Shown here: positions 1-9,100 of the stretch, one piece after another
Layout: each line of letters starts with the position of its first letter
Position numbering within the stretch: the stretch's first letter is position 1
NCBI RefSeq assembly: GCF_000717715.1
Contig: NZ_JOAI01000018.1
Span: forward strand, 1 to 64,000
Reading direction: 5' to 3'
DNA: 64,000 bases
DNA from: Streptomyces sp. NRRL B-24484
GTDB taxonomy: Bacteria; Actinomycetota; Actinomycetes; Streptomycetales; Streptomycetaceae
Program-made: the position numbers and the translations under genes
The notes under the pieces: model-generated
Seen by the model: the letters and a program-made list of their open reading frames with translations, nothing else
The model's database searches: none
Told to the model about the DNA's origin: nothing

Positions 1-771
1 CGGTCGTTCCGGGACGAGCCGTGGTTCGGGTCGGTGCCGACGCTGACGGCCGCCGCGGCGGCGACCGAGCGGATGCGGCTCGGCACGCTGGTGACCTCGC
101 CGAACTTCCGCCACCCGGTGACGCTGGCGAAGGAGCTCGTCACGCTGGACGACGTGTCCGGCGGCCGTACGACGCTGGGCATCGGGGCCGGCGGGGTCGG
201 GTTCGACGCGACGGCGCTCGGGCAGGAGGCGTGGTCGCCGAAGGAACGGGCGGACCGCTTCGGCGAGTTCCTTCCGCTGCTGGACGAGCTGCTGCGCGAG
301 GACTCGACCACGCGGACGGGCACCTACTACTCGGCCGTCGAGGCGCGGAACATCCCGGGCTGCGTGCAGACGCCGCGGGTGCCGTTCTACGTGGCGGCGA
401 CCGGCCCGCGCGGACTGCGGCTGGCCGCCGAGTTCGGCCAGGGCTGGGTGACGTACGGGGACCCGAAGGGCCCGGCGGACGTCCCCGTGGAGCAGGCGCC
501 CGCGGTGGTCGCCGCCCAGTTGGCGAAGCTCACCGCGGCCTGCGAGGCCCGCGGCCGGGACTCGGCCGAGCTGGAGAAGGTGCTGCTCCAGGGTTCGACG
601 GCGGAGAAGCCGCTGCAGTCCCTGGACGCCTTCGTCGACTGGGCCGGCACCTACCGCGAGCTCGGCATCACCGAGCTGGTGGTCCACTGGCCCGTCCCGG
701 ACTCCGTCTTCGAGAACGACCTCGCGGTCTTCGAGCGGATCGCCACCGAGGGCCTGGCGCAGCTGGGTTGA
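1..771 (+). CDS. LLM-class (F420-dependent type) oxidoreductase, 5' truncated by window edge
   Basis: The frame is open from base 1 and stops at 771, giving the last 256 residues; the true start lies outside the window. The visible part is a luciferase-like (beta/alpha)8 barrel: the stretch HPVTLAKELVTLDDVSGGR, followed by the glycine-rich IGAGGVGFD, is typical of the LLM class that uses reduced F420 or FMN in actinomycetes. The C-terminus (ELVVHWPVPDSVFENDLAVFERIA) also fits this family. The substrate cannot be read from sequence. It is probably a cytosolic enzyme. The next gene is over 100 bp away and unrelated, so nothing in the context narrows its role. Confidence 0.85.
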   Translation, partial: RSFRDEPWFGSVPTLTAAAAATERMRLGTLVTSPNFRHPVTLAKELVTLDDVSGGRTTLGIGAGGVGFDATALGQEAWSPKERADRFGEFLPLLDELLREDSTTRTGTYYSAVEARNIPGCVQTPRVPFYVAATGPRGLRLAAEFGQGWVTYGDPKGPADVPVEQAPAVVAAQLAKLTAACEARGRDSAELEKVLLQGSTAEKPLQSLDAFVDWAGTYRELGITELVVHWPVPDSVFENDLAVFERIATEGLAQLG

Positions 772-880
772 ACCGTCCCGCCGGGGTGCGCCCGCCGTTG
801 CGCGCGGTGCGCCCCGACGAAGGCGGCGATCGCAAACCGTTACCCACCGGTGCGATCTGATGATGATTTAGTTGTCCTCC

Positions 881-1651
881 GTGACACATCCATTCATACG
901 AAGGACAACCGCCGTCTGCGGCCTCGCTTCCGTGCTGCTGCTCTCCGCGTGCGCCGGATCCGGCCCGGGCGGCGCAGCGGCGCCCCCGTCCGCGGCCGTC
1001 GCGCCGTCCGCCGTCGCGCCGTCCGCCACGGGGGCGGCCGGCTCGGGTGCGCCCGCGGTGCGGGAGGCGCCCGACGCGCCGGCGCTGGCCGCCTCGGTCG
1101 CGTTGAAGCCGCAGGAGTGGGCGGCCGGGTTCGTGCCCGGCGACCCGTACGAGGTGGCCGCACTGGCCGAGCGGATGGTCGACACCTCCTGCGCGTACGT
1201 GCCGAACTCCCAGGGCACCGGCCTGGTCGGGGCGATGGCGCGGACGGTGCGCCGGTCGGCGTCCGGCGCTGCCGCCGCGGTGCTCGGCCGTTCGGCCGCC
1301 GAGGTGTACGTGCGGGCCGAGGACGCGCACGAGGCGGTCTCCGCCCTGCGGACCGACGCCCGCCGGTGCCAGGAGGTGACCGACGAGCAGTACGGCCGGA
1401 AGTACCGGGCCACCCGCGAGGTCGCGCCGCCGCGGACCACCGCCGCCGACGAGGTCTACGCCGAGGAGGGGCAGACCTCGGCGCTGAGCGCCGGCGCGGC
1501 CGAGTTCCCGTTCGTCCACGTCGCGGCCCGCCGGGGTGCGACGGTCGTCGAGGTGTTCGTGGCGGTGGAGCAGGCGCAGGGCGTGGCCGCCGCGCGCGAG
1601 CAGTCCCGCACGGTGCTGGCCTCCCTGCTGGGCAAGCTGCCCCCGCAGTAG
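881..1651 (+). CDS. Putative secreted lipoprotein, unknown function
   Basis: A 256-residue protein with a classic lipoprotein signal: two arginines, a hydrophobic run and the lipobox LLSAC, giving lipidated Cys24 if the GTG at 881 is used. A TTG at 872 would add three residues; neither has a strong ribosome binding site. After the lipobox comes an Ala/Pro/Ser-rich spacer to about residue 70, then a globular part with two cysteines (TSCAYVPNS and RRCQEVTDE) about 65 residues apart that could pair outside the membrane. The last 50 residues (HVAARRGATVVEVFVAVEQA) look like the beta strands of a sensor-domain-type lipoprotein. I do not recognise the family. Confidence 0.8.
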   Translation: MTHPFIRRTTAVCGLASVLLLSACAGSGPGGAAAPPSAAVAPSAVAPSATGAAGSGAPAVREAPDAPALAASVALKPQEWAAGFVPGDPYEVAALAERMVDTSCAYVPNSQGTGLVGAMARTVRRSASGAAAAVLGRSAAEVYVRAEDAHEAVSALRTDARRCQEVTDEQYGRKYRATREVAPPRTTAADEVYAEEGQTSALSAGAAEFPFVHVAARRGATVVEVFVAVEQAQGVAAAREQSRTVLASLLGKLPPQ

Positions 1652-1754
1652 GCGGCGTCGGCGCGGCAGCGCGCCGCGGAGTGTCCGCAGCGGTCGGTGA
1701 TACGGGGAGGGGGTATCGTCGGCCGGGGCGGGACACCACGGCGGAGGGGGCACG

Positions 1755-2159
1755 GTGCGCGGCAGGACGACCGGCGCCAGGACGGCCGTGCTCTGTGCCC
1801 TGTTGCTCGGCCTGTTCCTGATGCACGGCAGCCCGGCCTCGGCCGCCGACGGCTGCCACGCCGCCCGCCGTCCGGGCATGCCGGCCGTCGCCGCGCACTC
1901 CCACGGGTCGGCCGTCCCGGCGGCCGCAGGTCCGGCCGTCCGCGCACCACAGCCGTACGGCACCGGCGGTCACTGCGTCTCCACCCAGGCACGGGGCGGC
2001 GCGCCGCTGCCCGCACCGGGGCCGGCCCCGCTGTGCGGGGACGGTGCGGCGGCCGGACGGGTCGGCCCGGGTGCCGCACCCGCGGCCGGGGAGAGCGGAC
2101 GGGCGCCGCCGGACGGCGGGCGCGGGCTGCTGCTCAAGGTGTGCGTGGCGCGCAGGTGA
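1755..2159 (+). CDS. Small secreted Cys/His-containing protein (DUF6153-like)
   Basis: A 134-residue protein starting at GTG 1755 behind a GGAGGGGG ribosome binding site. It has one N-terminal hydrophobic helix (residues 9-24, ending LMHGSPASA) that is a signal peptide or anchor, then a Pro/Ala/Gly-rich tail with scattered Cys and His (GCH, HSHG, GGHC, PLCGD, KVCV). The hydrophobic helix followed by MHG and a GGHC region resembles the DUF6153 family of streptomycetes, recalled from memory rather than searched. It sits 91 bp upstream of a His/Met-rich lipoprotein on the same strand, so a periplasm-side role in handling a soft metal such as copper is possible but is only inferred. Confidence 0.65.
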   Translation: MRGRTTGARTAVLCALLLGLFLMHGSPASAADGCHAARRPGMPAVAAHSHGSAVPAAAGPAVRAPQPYGTGGHCVSTQARGGAPLPAPGPAPLCGDGAAAGRVGPGAAPAAGESGRAPPDGGRGLLLKVCVARR

Positions 2160-2250
2160 GGGCACCACCCGGCTCCCCCACGGGATCCGGGCGCCGCCAC
2201 CTGCCCTCCCCGGGCCCCGCCGAGGGGCCCGCACACCTCGGAGCACACCT

Positions 2251-3168
2251 GTGACCACGAAGAACCGACGGACCCGCGTGCTCGCGGCCGCCCTCCTCGC
2301 CCTCGCCCTGACCGGCTGCGGTTCGGCCGCGAGCGGTGACGGCATGTCCGGCATGCACCACGGCCAGGACGGCCACATGCACGCCACGGCCTCCGGCTCG
2401 GCGGAAGCGGGGCACGACATGCCCGGCCACGACGCGACCGGCCACGGTTCCGCCGCCGGCAGCGGACTCGCCGCCGAGCAGGGCGGCTACCGGCTGGACC
2501 TGACTGCGGCCGAACTGCCCGCCGGCTCCCCCGCCGAGCTGCGGTTCACCGTCGCCGGACCGGACGGCGCCCGGCTGACCGCCTTCCAGCCCGAGCAGAC
2601 CGAGCGGATGCACTTCTACGCGATCCGCTCCGACCTCACCGGGTTCCAGCACCTGCACCCCGCGATGGCCGCCGACGGCACCTGGACGGCACCGCTGACC
2701 GCGCTGCAGCCGGGCAGCTGGCGGGTGTACGCCTCGTTCGTGCCGGACGCCGGCCCGGGCAAGGGCGCGGGCCTGGTGCTCAGCCGCCCGGTGACCGTGC
2801 CCGGCACCGCCGCCGACACCCCGCTGCCCGCCGCCGCGGCGACGACCACCGTGGACGGCTACACGCTGACCGTGGCGGGCACGCCCACCGCGGGCACCGC
2901 CGCCGAGCTGAAGGTCACCGTCAGCAAGGACGGCCGGCCCGTCACCGACCTGCAGCCCTACCTCGGCACCTTCGCCCACCTGACCGCCTTCCACGCCGGC
3001 GACCAGGCCTTCGCCCACGTGCACCCGCAGCCGGTGGAGGGCGCTGCGGGCGGGCCCGAGCTGACCTTCCACGCCGAGCTGCCGGAGCCCGGCGACTGGC
3101 GGCTGCACCTGCAGTTCCGGACCGGCGGCACGCTGCACACCGCCGCGCTGACCCTGCGAGCCGCCTGA
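2251..3168 (+). CDS. His/Met-rich metal-associated lipoprotein
   Basis: A 305-residue protein starting at GTG 2251 with a GGAG 7 bp upstream. A signal peptide ends in the lipobox ALTGC (Cys about residue 22). Residues 30-75 are packed with Met and His (MSGMHHGQDGHMHA, HDMPGHDATGHG), a pattern seen in proteins that bind copper or silver outside the membrane. Two beta-rich domains follow, each with a related motif: FQHLHP near residue 135 and AFAHVHPQ near residue 260, suggesting an internal duplication of an Ig-like or YtkA-like fold. A strong hairpin terminator follows the stop. It may form a metal-handling pair with the small secreted protein upstream; the metal is inferred, not shown. Confidence 0.85.
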   Translation: MTTKNRRTRVLAAALLALALTGCGSAASGDGMSGMHHGQDGHMHATASGSAEAGHDMPGHDATGHGSAAGSGLAAEQGGYRLDLTAAELPAGSPAELRFTVAGPDGARLTAFQPEQTERMHFYAIRSDLTGFQHLHPAMAADGTWTAPLTALQPGSWRVYASFVPDAGPGKGAGLVLSRPVTVPGTAADTPLPAAAATTTVDGYTLTVAGTPTAGTAAELKVTVSKDGRPVTDLQPYLGTFAHLTAFHAGDQAFAHVHPQPVEGAAGGPELTFHAELPEPGDWRLHLQFRTGGTLHTAALTLRAA

Positions 3169-3174
3169 CCCCGC

Positions 3175-3207
3175 GTCCCGGGAGGCCCGCCCCGGCCCTC
3201 CCGGGAC
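3175..3207 (+). terminator. Hairpin terminator after metal-associated lipoprotein
   Basis: The arm GTCCCGGGAGG (3175-3185) is perfectly complementary to CCTCCCGGGAC (3197-3207) across an 11-base loop, starting 6 bp after the lipoprotein stop. There is no U tract, as is usual for high-GC actinomycetes. Confidence 0.65.
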
Positions 3208-3250
3208 CGCCCCCTCCCGGGGCCGCGGCCCGGTACGCGAAGATGGACCG

Positions 3251-4066
3251 GTGACCCCCACCACCCCGCGCCCCCGCCTGATCGCCACCGACCTGGACGG
3301 CACCCTGCTGTGCAGCGGCGGCACCGTCTCCGACCGGACGGCGTCCGCCCTGGCCGCGGCCGAGCGGGCCGGCCTGCAGGTGGTCTTCGTGACCGGCCGC
3401 CCGCCGCGCTGGATGGCGCAGCTCAGCGGGCACATCGGCGGCCACGGGGTGGCCATCTGCTCGAACGGCGGCGCGGTCGTCGACGTGCGGCGCGGCGAGC
3501 TGCTGGAGACCTTCCCGCTCGGTGCGGAGGAGGCCCTGGCGGTGGTCCGGGCCCTGCGCGAGCGGCTGCCCGGCACCGCGTTCGCCTTCGAGTTCCCCGG
3601 CGGCTTCGCCCGGGAGCCCGAGTACACGCTGGTGATGTGGGAGTCGGACAAGGAGCACCCGGTCGCGGACGCCGAGAAGCTGATCGCCGACGGCCGGGTC
3701 GACGGCCTGTTCAAGCTGCTCGCCAAGCACCCCGACCTCGACCCGGACACCTTCCTCGTCCGGGCCCGCGAGGCCGCCGGGCACCTCGCCGAGATCACCC
3801 GGTCCAGCCCGGTCAGCCTGCTGGAGATCAGCGCCGCCGGCGTCACCAAGGCGAGCACCCTGGCCCGCTGGTGCGGCGAGCAGGGCATCGACCGCAGCGA
3901 GGTGGTCGCCTTCGGCGACATGCCGAACGACCTGGAGATGCTCGCCTGGGCCGGCGCCTCGTACGCCGTCGCCAACGCCCACCCGGACGTGCTCGCCGCC
4001 GTGGCCCGGCACACCGTGAGCAACGAGGACGACGGCGTGGCGGCCGTCATCGAAACGCTCTTCTGA
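3251..4066 (+). CDS. HAD-superfamily (Cof-type) hydrolase
   Basis: A 271-residue cytosolic phosphatase-type HAD protein starting at GTG 3251. Motif I is DLDGTLL near residue 15 (nucleophile Asp and acid/base Asp), motif II is the VFVTGRP segment near residue 45, the conserved Lys lies in the GVTKAST segment near residue 200, and motif IV is GDMPNDLEM near residue 220, which supplies the Mg ligands. Length, motif spacing and the large C2-type cap between motifs II and III fit the Cof/YbiV subfamily of sugar-phosphate or FMN phosphatases. The substrate is not predictable. It converges on the histidine kinase gene that follows on the other strand. Confidence 0.9.
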   Translation: MTPTTPRPRLIATDLDGTLLCSGGTVSDRTASALAAAERAGLQVVFVTGRPPRWMAQLSGHIGGHGVAICSNGGAVVDVRRGELLETFPLGAEEALAVVRALRERLPGTAFAFEFPGGFAREPEYTLVMWESDKEHPVADAEKLIADGRVDGLFKLLAKHPDLDPDTFLVRAREAAGHLAEITRSSPVSLLEISAAGVTKASTLARWCGEQGIDRSEVVAFGDMPNDLEMLAWAGASYAVANAHPDVLAAVARHTVSNEDDGVAAVIETLF

Positions 4067-4105
4067 GCCCCCTGCGGACGGGACCCGCGGGCGCGGCGGA
4101 AACGC

Positions 4106-5875
4106 TCAGAGCCTGGCCGTCCAGCGGACCCGGGTGCCGCGGCCGCGCGGACCGGGTTCGTGCCAGGCGTCGCCGCCCAGGGCCTCGGCGCGCCGGGTGA
4201 GGTTGCGCAGCCCGCTGCGGCGGCCCCCGTCGGGGATGCCCACGCCGTCGTCGGTGACGGTCAGCAGCACGCCCGGCCGGCCGCCCTCCAGCGCCTCCGG
4301 GTCACCGCCGAGCGGCCGCCCCTCGGCATCCAGGTGCACGGTCGCGTCGACCTCCACCGCCACCCGGGAGGCCCGGGCGTGCCGGGCCGTGTTGGACAGC
4401 ATCTCCCGCAGCGCGGCGAGCAGCTGACGGCCCGTACCGGCCCCCACGAGGCTCTCCACCGGGCCGGTGAAACCGACCGACGGCTTGAAGCCGAGTGCCG
4501 CCGCGGCCTGACTGGCCTCCCGCAGCACCCGGGTGCGCAGGGTGTCCGGCTCGTTGCCGGTGTCGTGCTGCAGGGCGTAGATCGTGGTGCGGACCTCCTG
4601 GATCGTCGCGTCCAGCTCGTCCACCGCCTTGCCGATGCCCTCCTGCACCTCCGGGACGACCGCCCGGCGGGCCGCACCCTCCAGCATCATCCCGGTGGCG
4701 AACAGCCGCTGGATCACCAGGTCGTGCAGGTCGCGGGCGATCCTGTCGCGGTCCTGGAACACCGCCAGCCGCTGCTGGTCGCGCTGGCCCTCGGCGAGCC
4801 GCAGCGCCAGCGCCGCCTGCGAGGCGAAGGTCTGCGCGAGCTGCTTCTCGCCGTCGGTGAACGGGGCCGTCCCCCGCGTCCGCCACACCACCAGCCCGCC
4901 GAGCACCCGGCCCGACGAGACCATCGGCACCGCCAGCGCCGGACCGAACCGGCGGGCCAGCCGGATCACCACGTCCGGATCGGTGGACATGTCGTCGAAG
5001 TAGACGCTCTCCCCCGCCAGCAGCCGGCCCGCGAAGCCGCCCTGCGGCATCAGCTCGCCGCGGACGAACTCGGCGGCCTCGCCCGAGGCGTGCGCCACCC
5101 GCAGCCGGCCGTCCGCGGTCGGCAGCAGGATCATCCCCAGGGCACCGTCCGCCAGGTCCCGGACCTGCTCGGCGGCGACCGTCAGCGCGACCTCGGCCTC
5201 GTCCGTGGAGAGCAGTGCCGTCGTCACCGCCGCCGCACCGGCGATCCACCGCTCGCGGCGGCGCCCCGCCTCGTACAGCCGGGCGTTCTCGATCGCCACC
5301 CCGGCGGCCGTCGCCAGCGCCTGCACGACCTGCTCGTCCTCCGGGGTGAAACCGCCGCCGCCCTGCTTCTCGGTGAGGTACAGGTTGCCGAACACCTCGC
5401 CGCGGACCCGGATCGGCACACCCAGGAACGAGGTCATCTGCGGGTGGTGCGGCGGGAAGCCGGAGGAGCGCGGGTCCTGCCGCAGGTCGGCCAGGCGCAG
5501 CGGCTCGGGGCGGTCGATCAGGGCGCCGAGGATGCCGCGGCCGGTGGGGAGTTCGCCGATCCTCGCCGCCGTCTCGTCGTCGATGCCGACGTGGATGAAG
5601 TCGGAGAGGCCGCCGTGCGGGGAGACCACGCCGAGGGCGGCGTACTCGGCGTCGACCAGTTCGGCGGCACCGGCGGCGATCCGCTGCAGCGTCATGTGCA
5701 GGTCCAGACCCGCGCCGACCGAGACCACGGCCTCCAGCAGGCGCTGCATCCGGTCGGTGACGGCGGCGGCCGACTGCAGGCGTTCGGACACCTCGCTGAC
5801 CAGGGTGTCCAGGCCCAGCGAGGAGATCTCCGAGACCCTGCCCCGGCTCCGGCCCCGCTCGTCGAACGGCTCCAT
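4106..5875 (-). CDS. GAF-GAF sensor histidine kinase, DosS/DevS-like
   Basis: About 589 residues. Two GAF domains (about 45-195 and 215-365) precede a HisKA_3 dimerisation helix with the phospho-acceptor in RIARDLHDLVIQRLFATGM and a HATPase domain ending DDGVGIPDGGRRSGLRNL. The first GAF contains PPHHPQMTSFLGVPIRVRG, the region that carries the haem-ligand His in mycobacterial DosS/DosT, so a haem-based O2/NO/redox sensor is likely. No response regulator is adjacent, so it is an orphan kinase. It lies downstream of cydCD, the gene for assembling an oxygen-scavenging oxidase, which fits oxygen sensing. A GTG start at 5896 would add seven residues; neither start has a clear ribosome binding site. 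Confidence 0.9.
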   Translation of the reverse strand: MEPFDERGRSRGRVSEISSLGLDTLVSEVSERLQSAAAVTDRMQRLLEAVVSVGAGLDLHMTLQRIAAGAAELVDAEYAALGVVSPHGGLSDFIHVGIDDETAARIGELPTGRGILGALIDRPEPLRLADLRQDPRSSGFPPHHPQMTSFLGVPIRVRGEVFGNLYLTEKQGGGGFTPEDEQVVQALATAAGVAIENARLYEAGRRRERWIAGAAAVTTALLSTDEAEVALTVAAEQVRDLADGALGMILLPTADGRLRVAHASGEAAEFVRGELMPQGGFAGRLLAGESVYFDDMSTDPDVVIRLARRFGPALAVPMVSSGRVLGGLVVWRTRGTAPFTDGEKQLAQTFASQAALALRLAEGQRDQQRLAVFQDRDRIARDLHDLVIQRLFATGMMLEGAARRAVVPEVQEGIGKAVDELDATIQEVRTTIYALQHDTGNEPDTLRTRVLREASQAAAALGFKPSVGFTGPVESLVGAGTGRQLLAALREMLSNTARHARASRVAVEVDATVHLDAEGRPLGGDPEALEGGRPGVLLTVTDDGVGIPDGGRRSGLRNLTRRAEALGGDAWHEPGPRGRGTRVRWTARL

Positions 5876-5951
5876 GCAGCCGAGCGTATGCCGCACCGCA
5901 CCACCCTGCAGGAAGGGCGCCTGCGGAGAGCACCCCCAGGTGCAGCCACAT

Positions 5952-6060
5952 CAGGGGCGCGGGGAACTGCGCAGTCCGGGAGTGGTCCACCGACTGAATC
6001 GCGCCGACCCCTGGTTCGTACGTCACCCGCATCCGACGTGCGCAGTTCCCCGCGCCCCTG
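5952..6060. repeat. 22-bp inverted repeat pair (streptomycete intergenic GGGGCGCGGGGAACTG element)
   Basis: Bases 5952-5973 (containing GGGGCGCGGGGAACTGCG) are the exact reverse complement of 6039-6060, with 65 bp between. This core is familiar from many streptomycete intergenic regions, where it often forms the arms of a hairpin between genes. Here it fills the gap between cydCD and the GAF kinase on the same strand, where it could end cydABCD transcription or act as a mobile-type repeat. The flanks also carry repeated CCTGCAGG-like segments (5934-5945, 6089-6104). Confidence 0.8.
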
Positions 6061-6121
6061 GGGTGATCCCTGCAGTGCCCGGCACACCCGTGGGGTGGCC
6101 CCTGCAGGTGCCCGGTCTGGG

Positions 6122-9100
6122 TTACGCCTGGACTGCGGGGGTGAGTTCGTGGTGGGCGAGGGTGGCGAGGTGGGAGTGGGGGCGGGTGATGAGGTCGGAC
6201 CAGCGGCCGCGTTCGGCGATGCGGCCGTGGTCGAGGACGAGGACCTCGTCGACGGTGGTGTCGTCGAGGCCGGCCAGGCGGTGGGTGATGAGGAGGGTGG
6301 TGCGGCCGGCGGTGGCGGCGAGGAGGTCCGCGGTGAGGGCGTCGGCGGTGGGCAGGTCGAGGTGTTCGGCGGGCTCGTCGAGGATGAGCACGGGGAAGTC
6401 GGCGAGCAGGGCCCGGGCGAGCGCGAGCCGCTGGCGCTGGCCGCCGGAGAGCCGGGCGCCGTGTTCGCCGACCATGGTGTCGAGTCCGTCGGGGAGGGTG
6501 TCGACCCAGGGCAGCAGGCGGGCGGCGGCGAGCGCCCCGCGGAGGTCGTCCTCGTCGGCGTCCGGCCGGGCGAGCCGCAGGTTCTCCCGCAGGGAGCTGT
6601 CGAAGACGTGGGCGTCCTGCGCGCAGAGGCCGATCACCCGGCGGACGTCCTCGCCGGTGAGGGTGCGGGTGTCGACGGCGTCCGGCCCGAGGGTGACGCT
6701 GCCGGAGGTCTGGTCGAGGAACCGCAGCAGGACGTGGGCGAGGGTGGTCTTGCCGGAGCCGGAGGCGCCGACGACGGCGATCCGGCGGCCGGGGTCGAGG
6801 TCGAGGTCGATGCCGTGCAGGGCGTCGGTGTCCTGTCCGGGCCAGCGGGCGGTGAGGCCGCGGACGGCGACCGGCAGGGGGGCCGCGGGCAGGGGGCGGG
6901 GTGCGGTGGGTTCGGTGACGGGTTCGGGGGCGGTGAGGACCTCGTCGAGGCGGGCCTTGGCGGTGCGGCTGCGCTCGCGGAAGCGGACGGCGGTGGGCAT
7001 CCCGGCGACGGCCTCGAACGCGGCGAGCGGGGTGAGCACGACGACGGCGAGGCAGACCCCGGGCAGGGCGCCGGTGGCGACGCCGTGCACGCCGACGGCG
7101 GCGGCGAGGACGACGGTGAGTCCGGTGACGAGGGTGGTGAGTCCGGTGCCGAGGGCGGTGCCGGCGGCGGAGCGGGCGGCGAGGGCGGTGAGCCGGTCGT
7201 CGGCGTCGCGGGCGGCCGCGAGGCGGCGGGGGAGGGCGCCGGCGACGGTGAGTTCGGCGGTGCCGGTGAGGGTGTCGAGGACGGCGGTGGTGAGGGCGCC
7301 GCGGGCGGCGGCCTGGCGGCGTTCGGCGCGGCCGGAGATCCGCGCGGCGAGCGCGGGGACGGCGGCGCCGGCCAGCAGCAGGCCCAGGGCGAGGACGGCT
7401 CCGGCGGCGGGCAGCAGCAGGCCGAGTGCGGCGGCGGAGCCGGCCGAGACGAGCACGGCGACGGCGACGGGCAGCCGCCAGCGCAGGTGGTGGTCCTGGA
7501 CGGCGTCGACGTCGGCGACGAGCCGGGCGAGCAGGTCGCCGCGGCGGAAGGCGGGCAGCCCGGCGGGGGCGAGCCGTTCGAGGCGGCGGTAGACCGCGAC
7601 CCGGACACCGGACAGCGCCTTCAGGACGGCGTCGTGGGAGACCAGCCGTTCGGCGTAGCGGAAGACGGACCGGCCGATGCCGAAGGCGCGGACGGAGGTG
7701 ACGGCGACCATCAGGTACAGCACGGGCGGCATCTCGGAGGCGCGCGAGATCAGCCAGCCGGAGGTGCCGAGGAGGGCGACCGCGCAGCCGAGGGCGAGGG
7801 TCCCGAGCAGGACGGCGCCGGCGAGGCGGGGCCGGGTCGGCGGGTGGGGTTCGGGTCCGTCCTCGGTGACGGGCCGGACCTGCACGGGCGGGACGGGCGC
7901 GGGCGGGACGGGCGCGGGCAGCGGTCCGGCCGGGGCGTCGGCGGCGGGGCCGGGCAGGTGGTGGACGCGGTCGGCGGCGGCGAGCAGCGCGGGCCGGTGG
8001 GCGACCAGCAGCACGGTGCGGGTGCCGTGCAGGGCGCGGACGGCGTCGACGACGGCGGCCTCGGTGGCGTTGTCGAGGTGGGCGGTGGGCTCGTCGAGGA
8101 CCAGCAGCGGACGGTCGGTGAGCAGGGCGCGGGCGAGCGCGAGGCGCTGCCGCTGCCCGGCGGAGAGGCCGGCGCCGCCCTCGCCGAGCGGGGTGTCGGG
8201 GTCGGCGAAGTCGAGGGCGTGGGCGGCGGCGAGCGCGGCGCGGACCTCGCCGTCGGTGGCCCCGGGGCGGGCGAGCCGGACGTTCTCCGCGACGGTGCCG
8301 GCGAAGAGGTGGGGGTGCTGGGGGACCCAGGCGATCTGCCGCCGCCACTCCTCGGGGTCGAGGTCGGCGAGGTCGTGGCCGCCGACCCGGACGGTGCCGG
8401 CGTCGGGCCGGACGAAGCCGAGCAGTGCGGCGATCAGGGTGGACTTGCCGGCGCCGCTGGGCCCGGTGAGGGCGGTGGTGGTGCCGGGTTCGAGGGTGAG
8501 GGTGGCGTCGTCCAGGGCGGGGGTGCTGCGGCCGGGCCGCAGCACGGTGACCCCGTCGAGTTCGACCGCGGCGGTGGCGAGCGGCGGGACGGGCCGGGTG
8601 CCGGCGGCGGGCAGCGGGGTCTCCAGCAGGTCGAAGACCTGTCCGGCGGCGCTGAGCCCCTCGGCACTGGCGTGGTAGAGCGCGCCGACCTGGCGGATCG
8701 GCAGGTGGACCTCGGGGGCGAGGACGAGGACGAGCAGCCCGGTCTCCAGGTCGAGGGTGCCGTCGACGAGCCGGAAGCCCACGGAGACGGCGACCAGGGC
8801 GACGGAGAGGGTGGAGAGGAGCTCCAGCGCGAAGGAGGAGACGAAGGCGATCCGCAGGGTGCGCAGGGTGGCGCGGCGGTGCTCGTCGGTGATCCGGGCG
8901 ATGGTGCGGGCCTGGGCCCTGGCCCGGTCGAAGACCTTGAGGGTGGGCAGGCCGGCGACCACGTCGAGGAAGTGGTGGGAGAGCCGGGCGAGCTGCTGCC
9001 ACTGGCGGTCGGTGCGGGCCTGGGTGGCGAGGCCGATCAGCACCATGAAGAGCGGGATGAGCGGCAGGGTGACGGCGATGATCGCGGCGGAGACCCAGTC

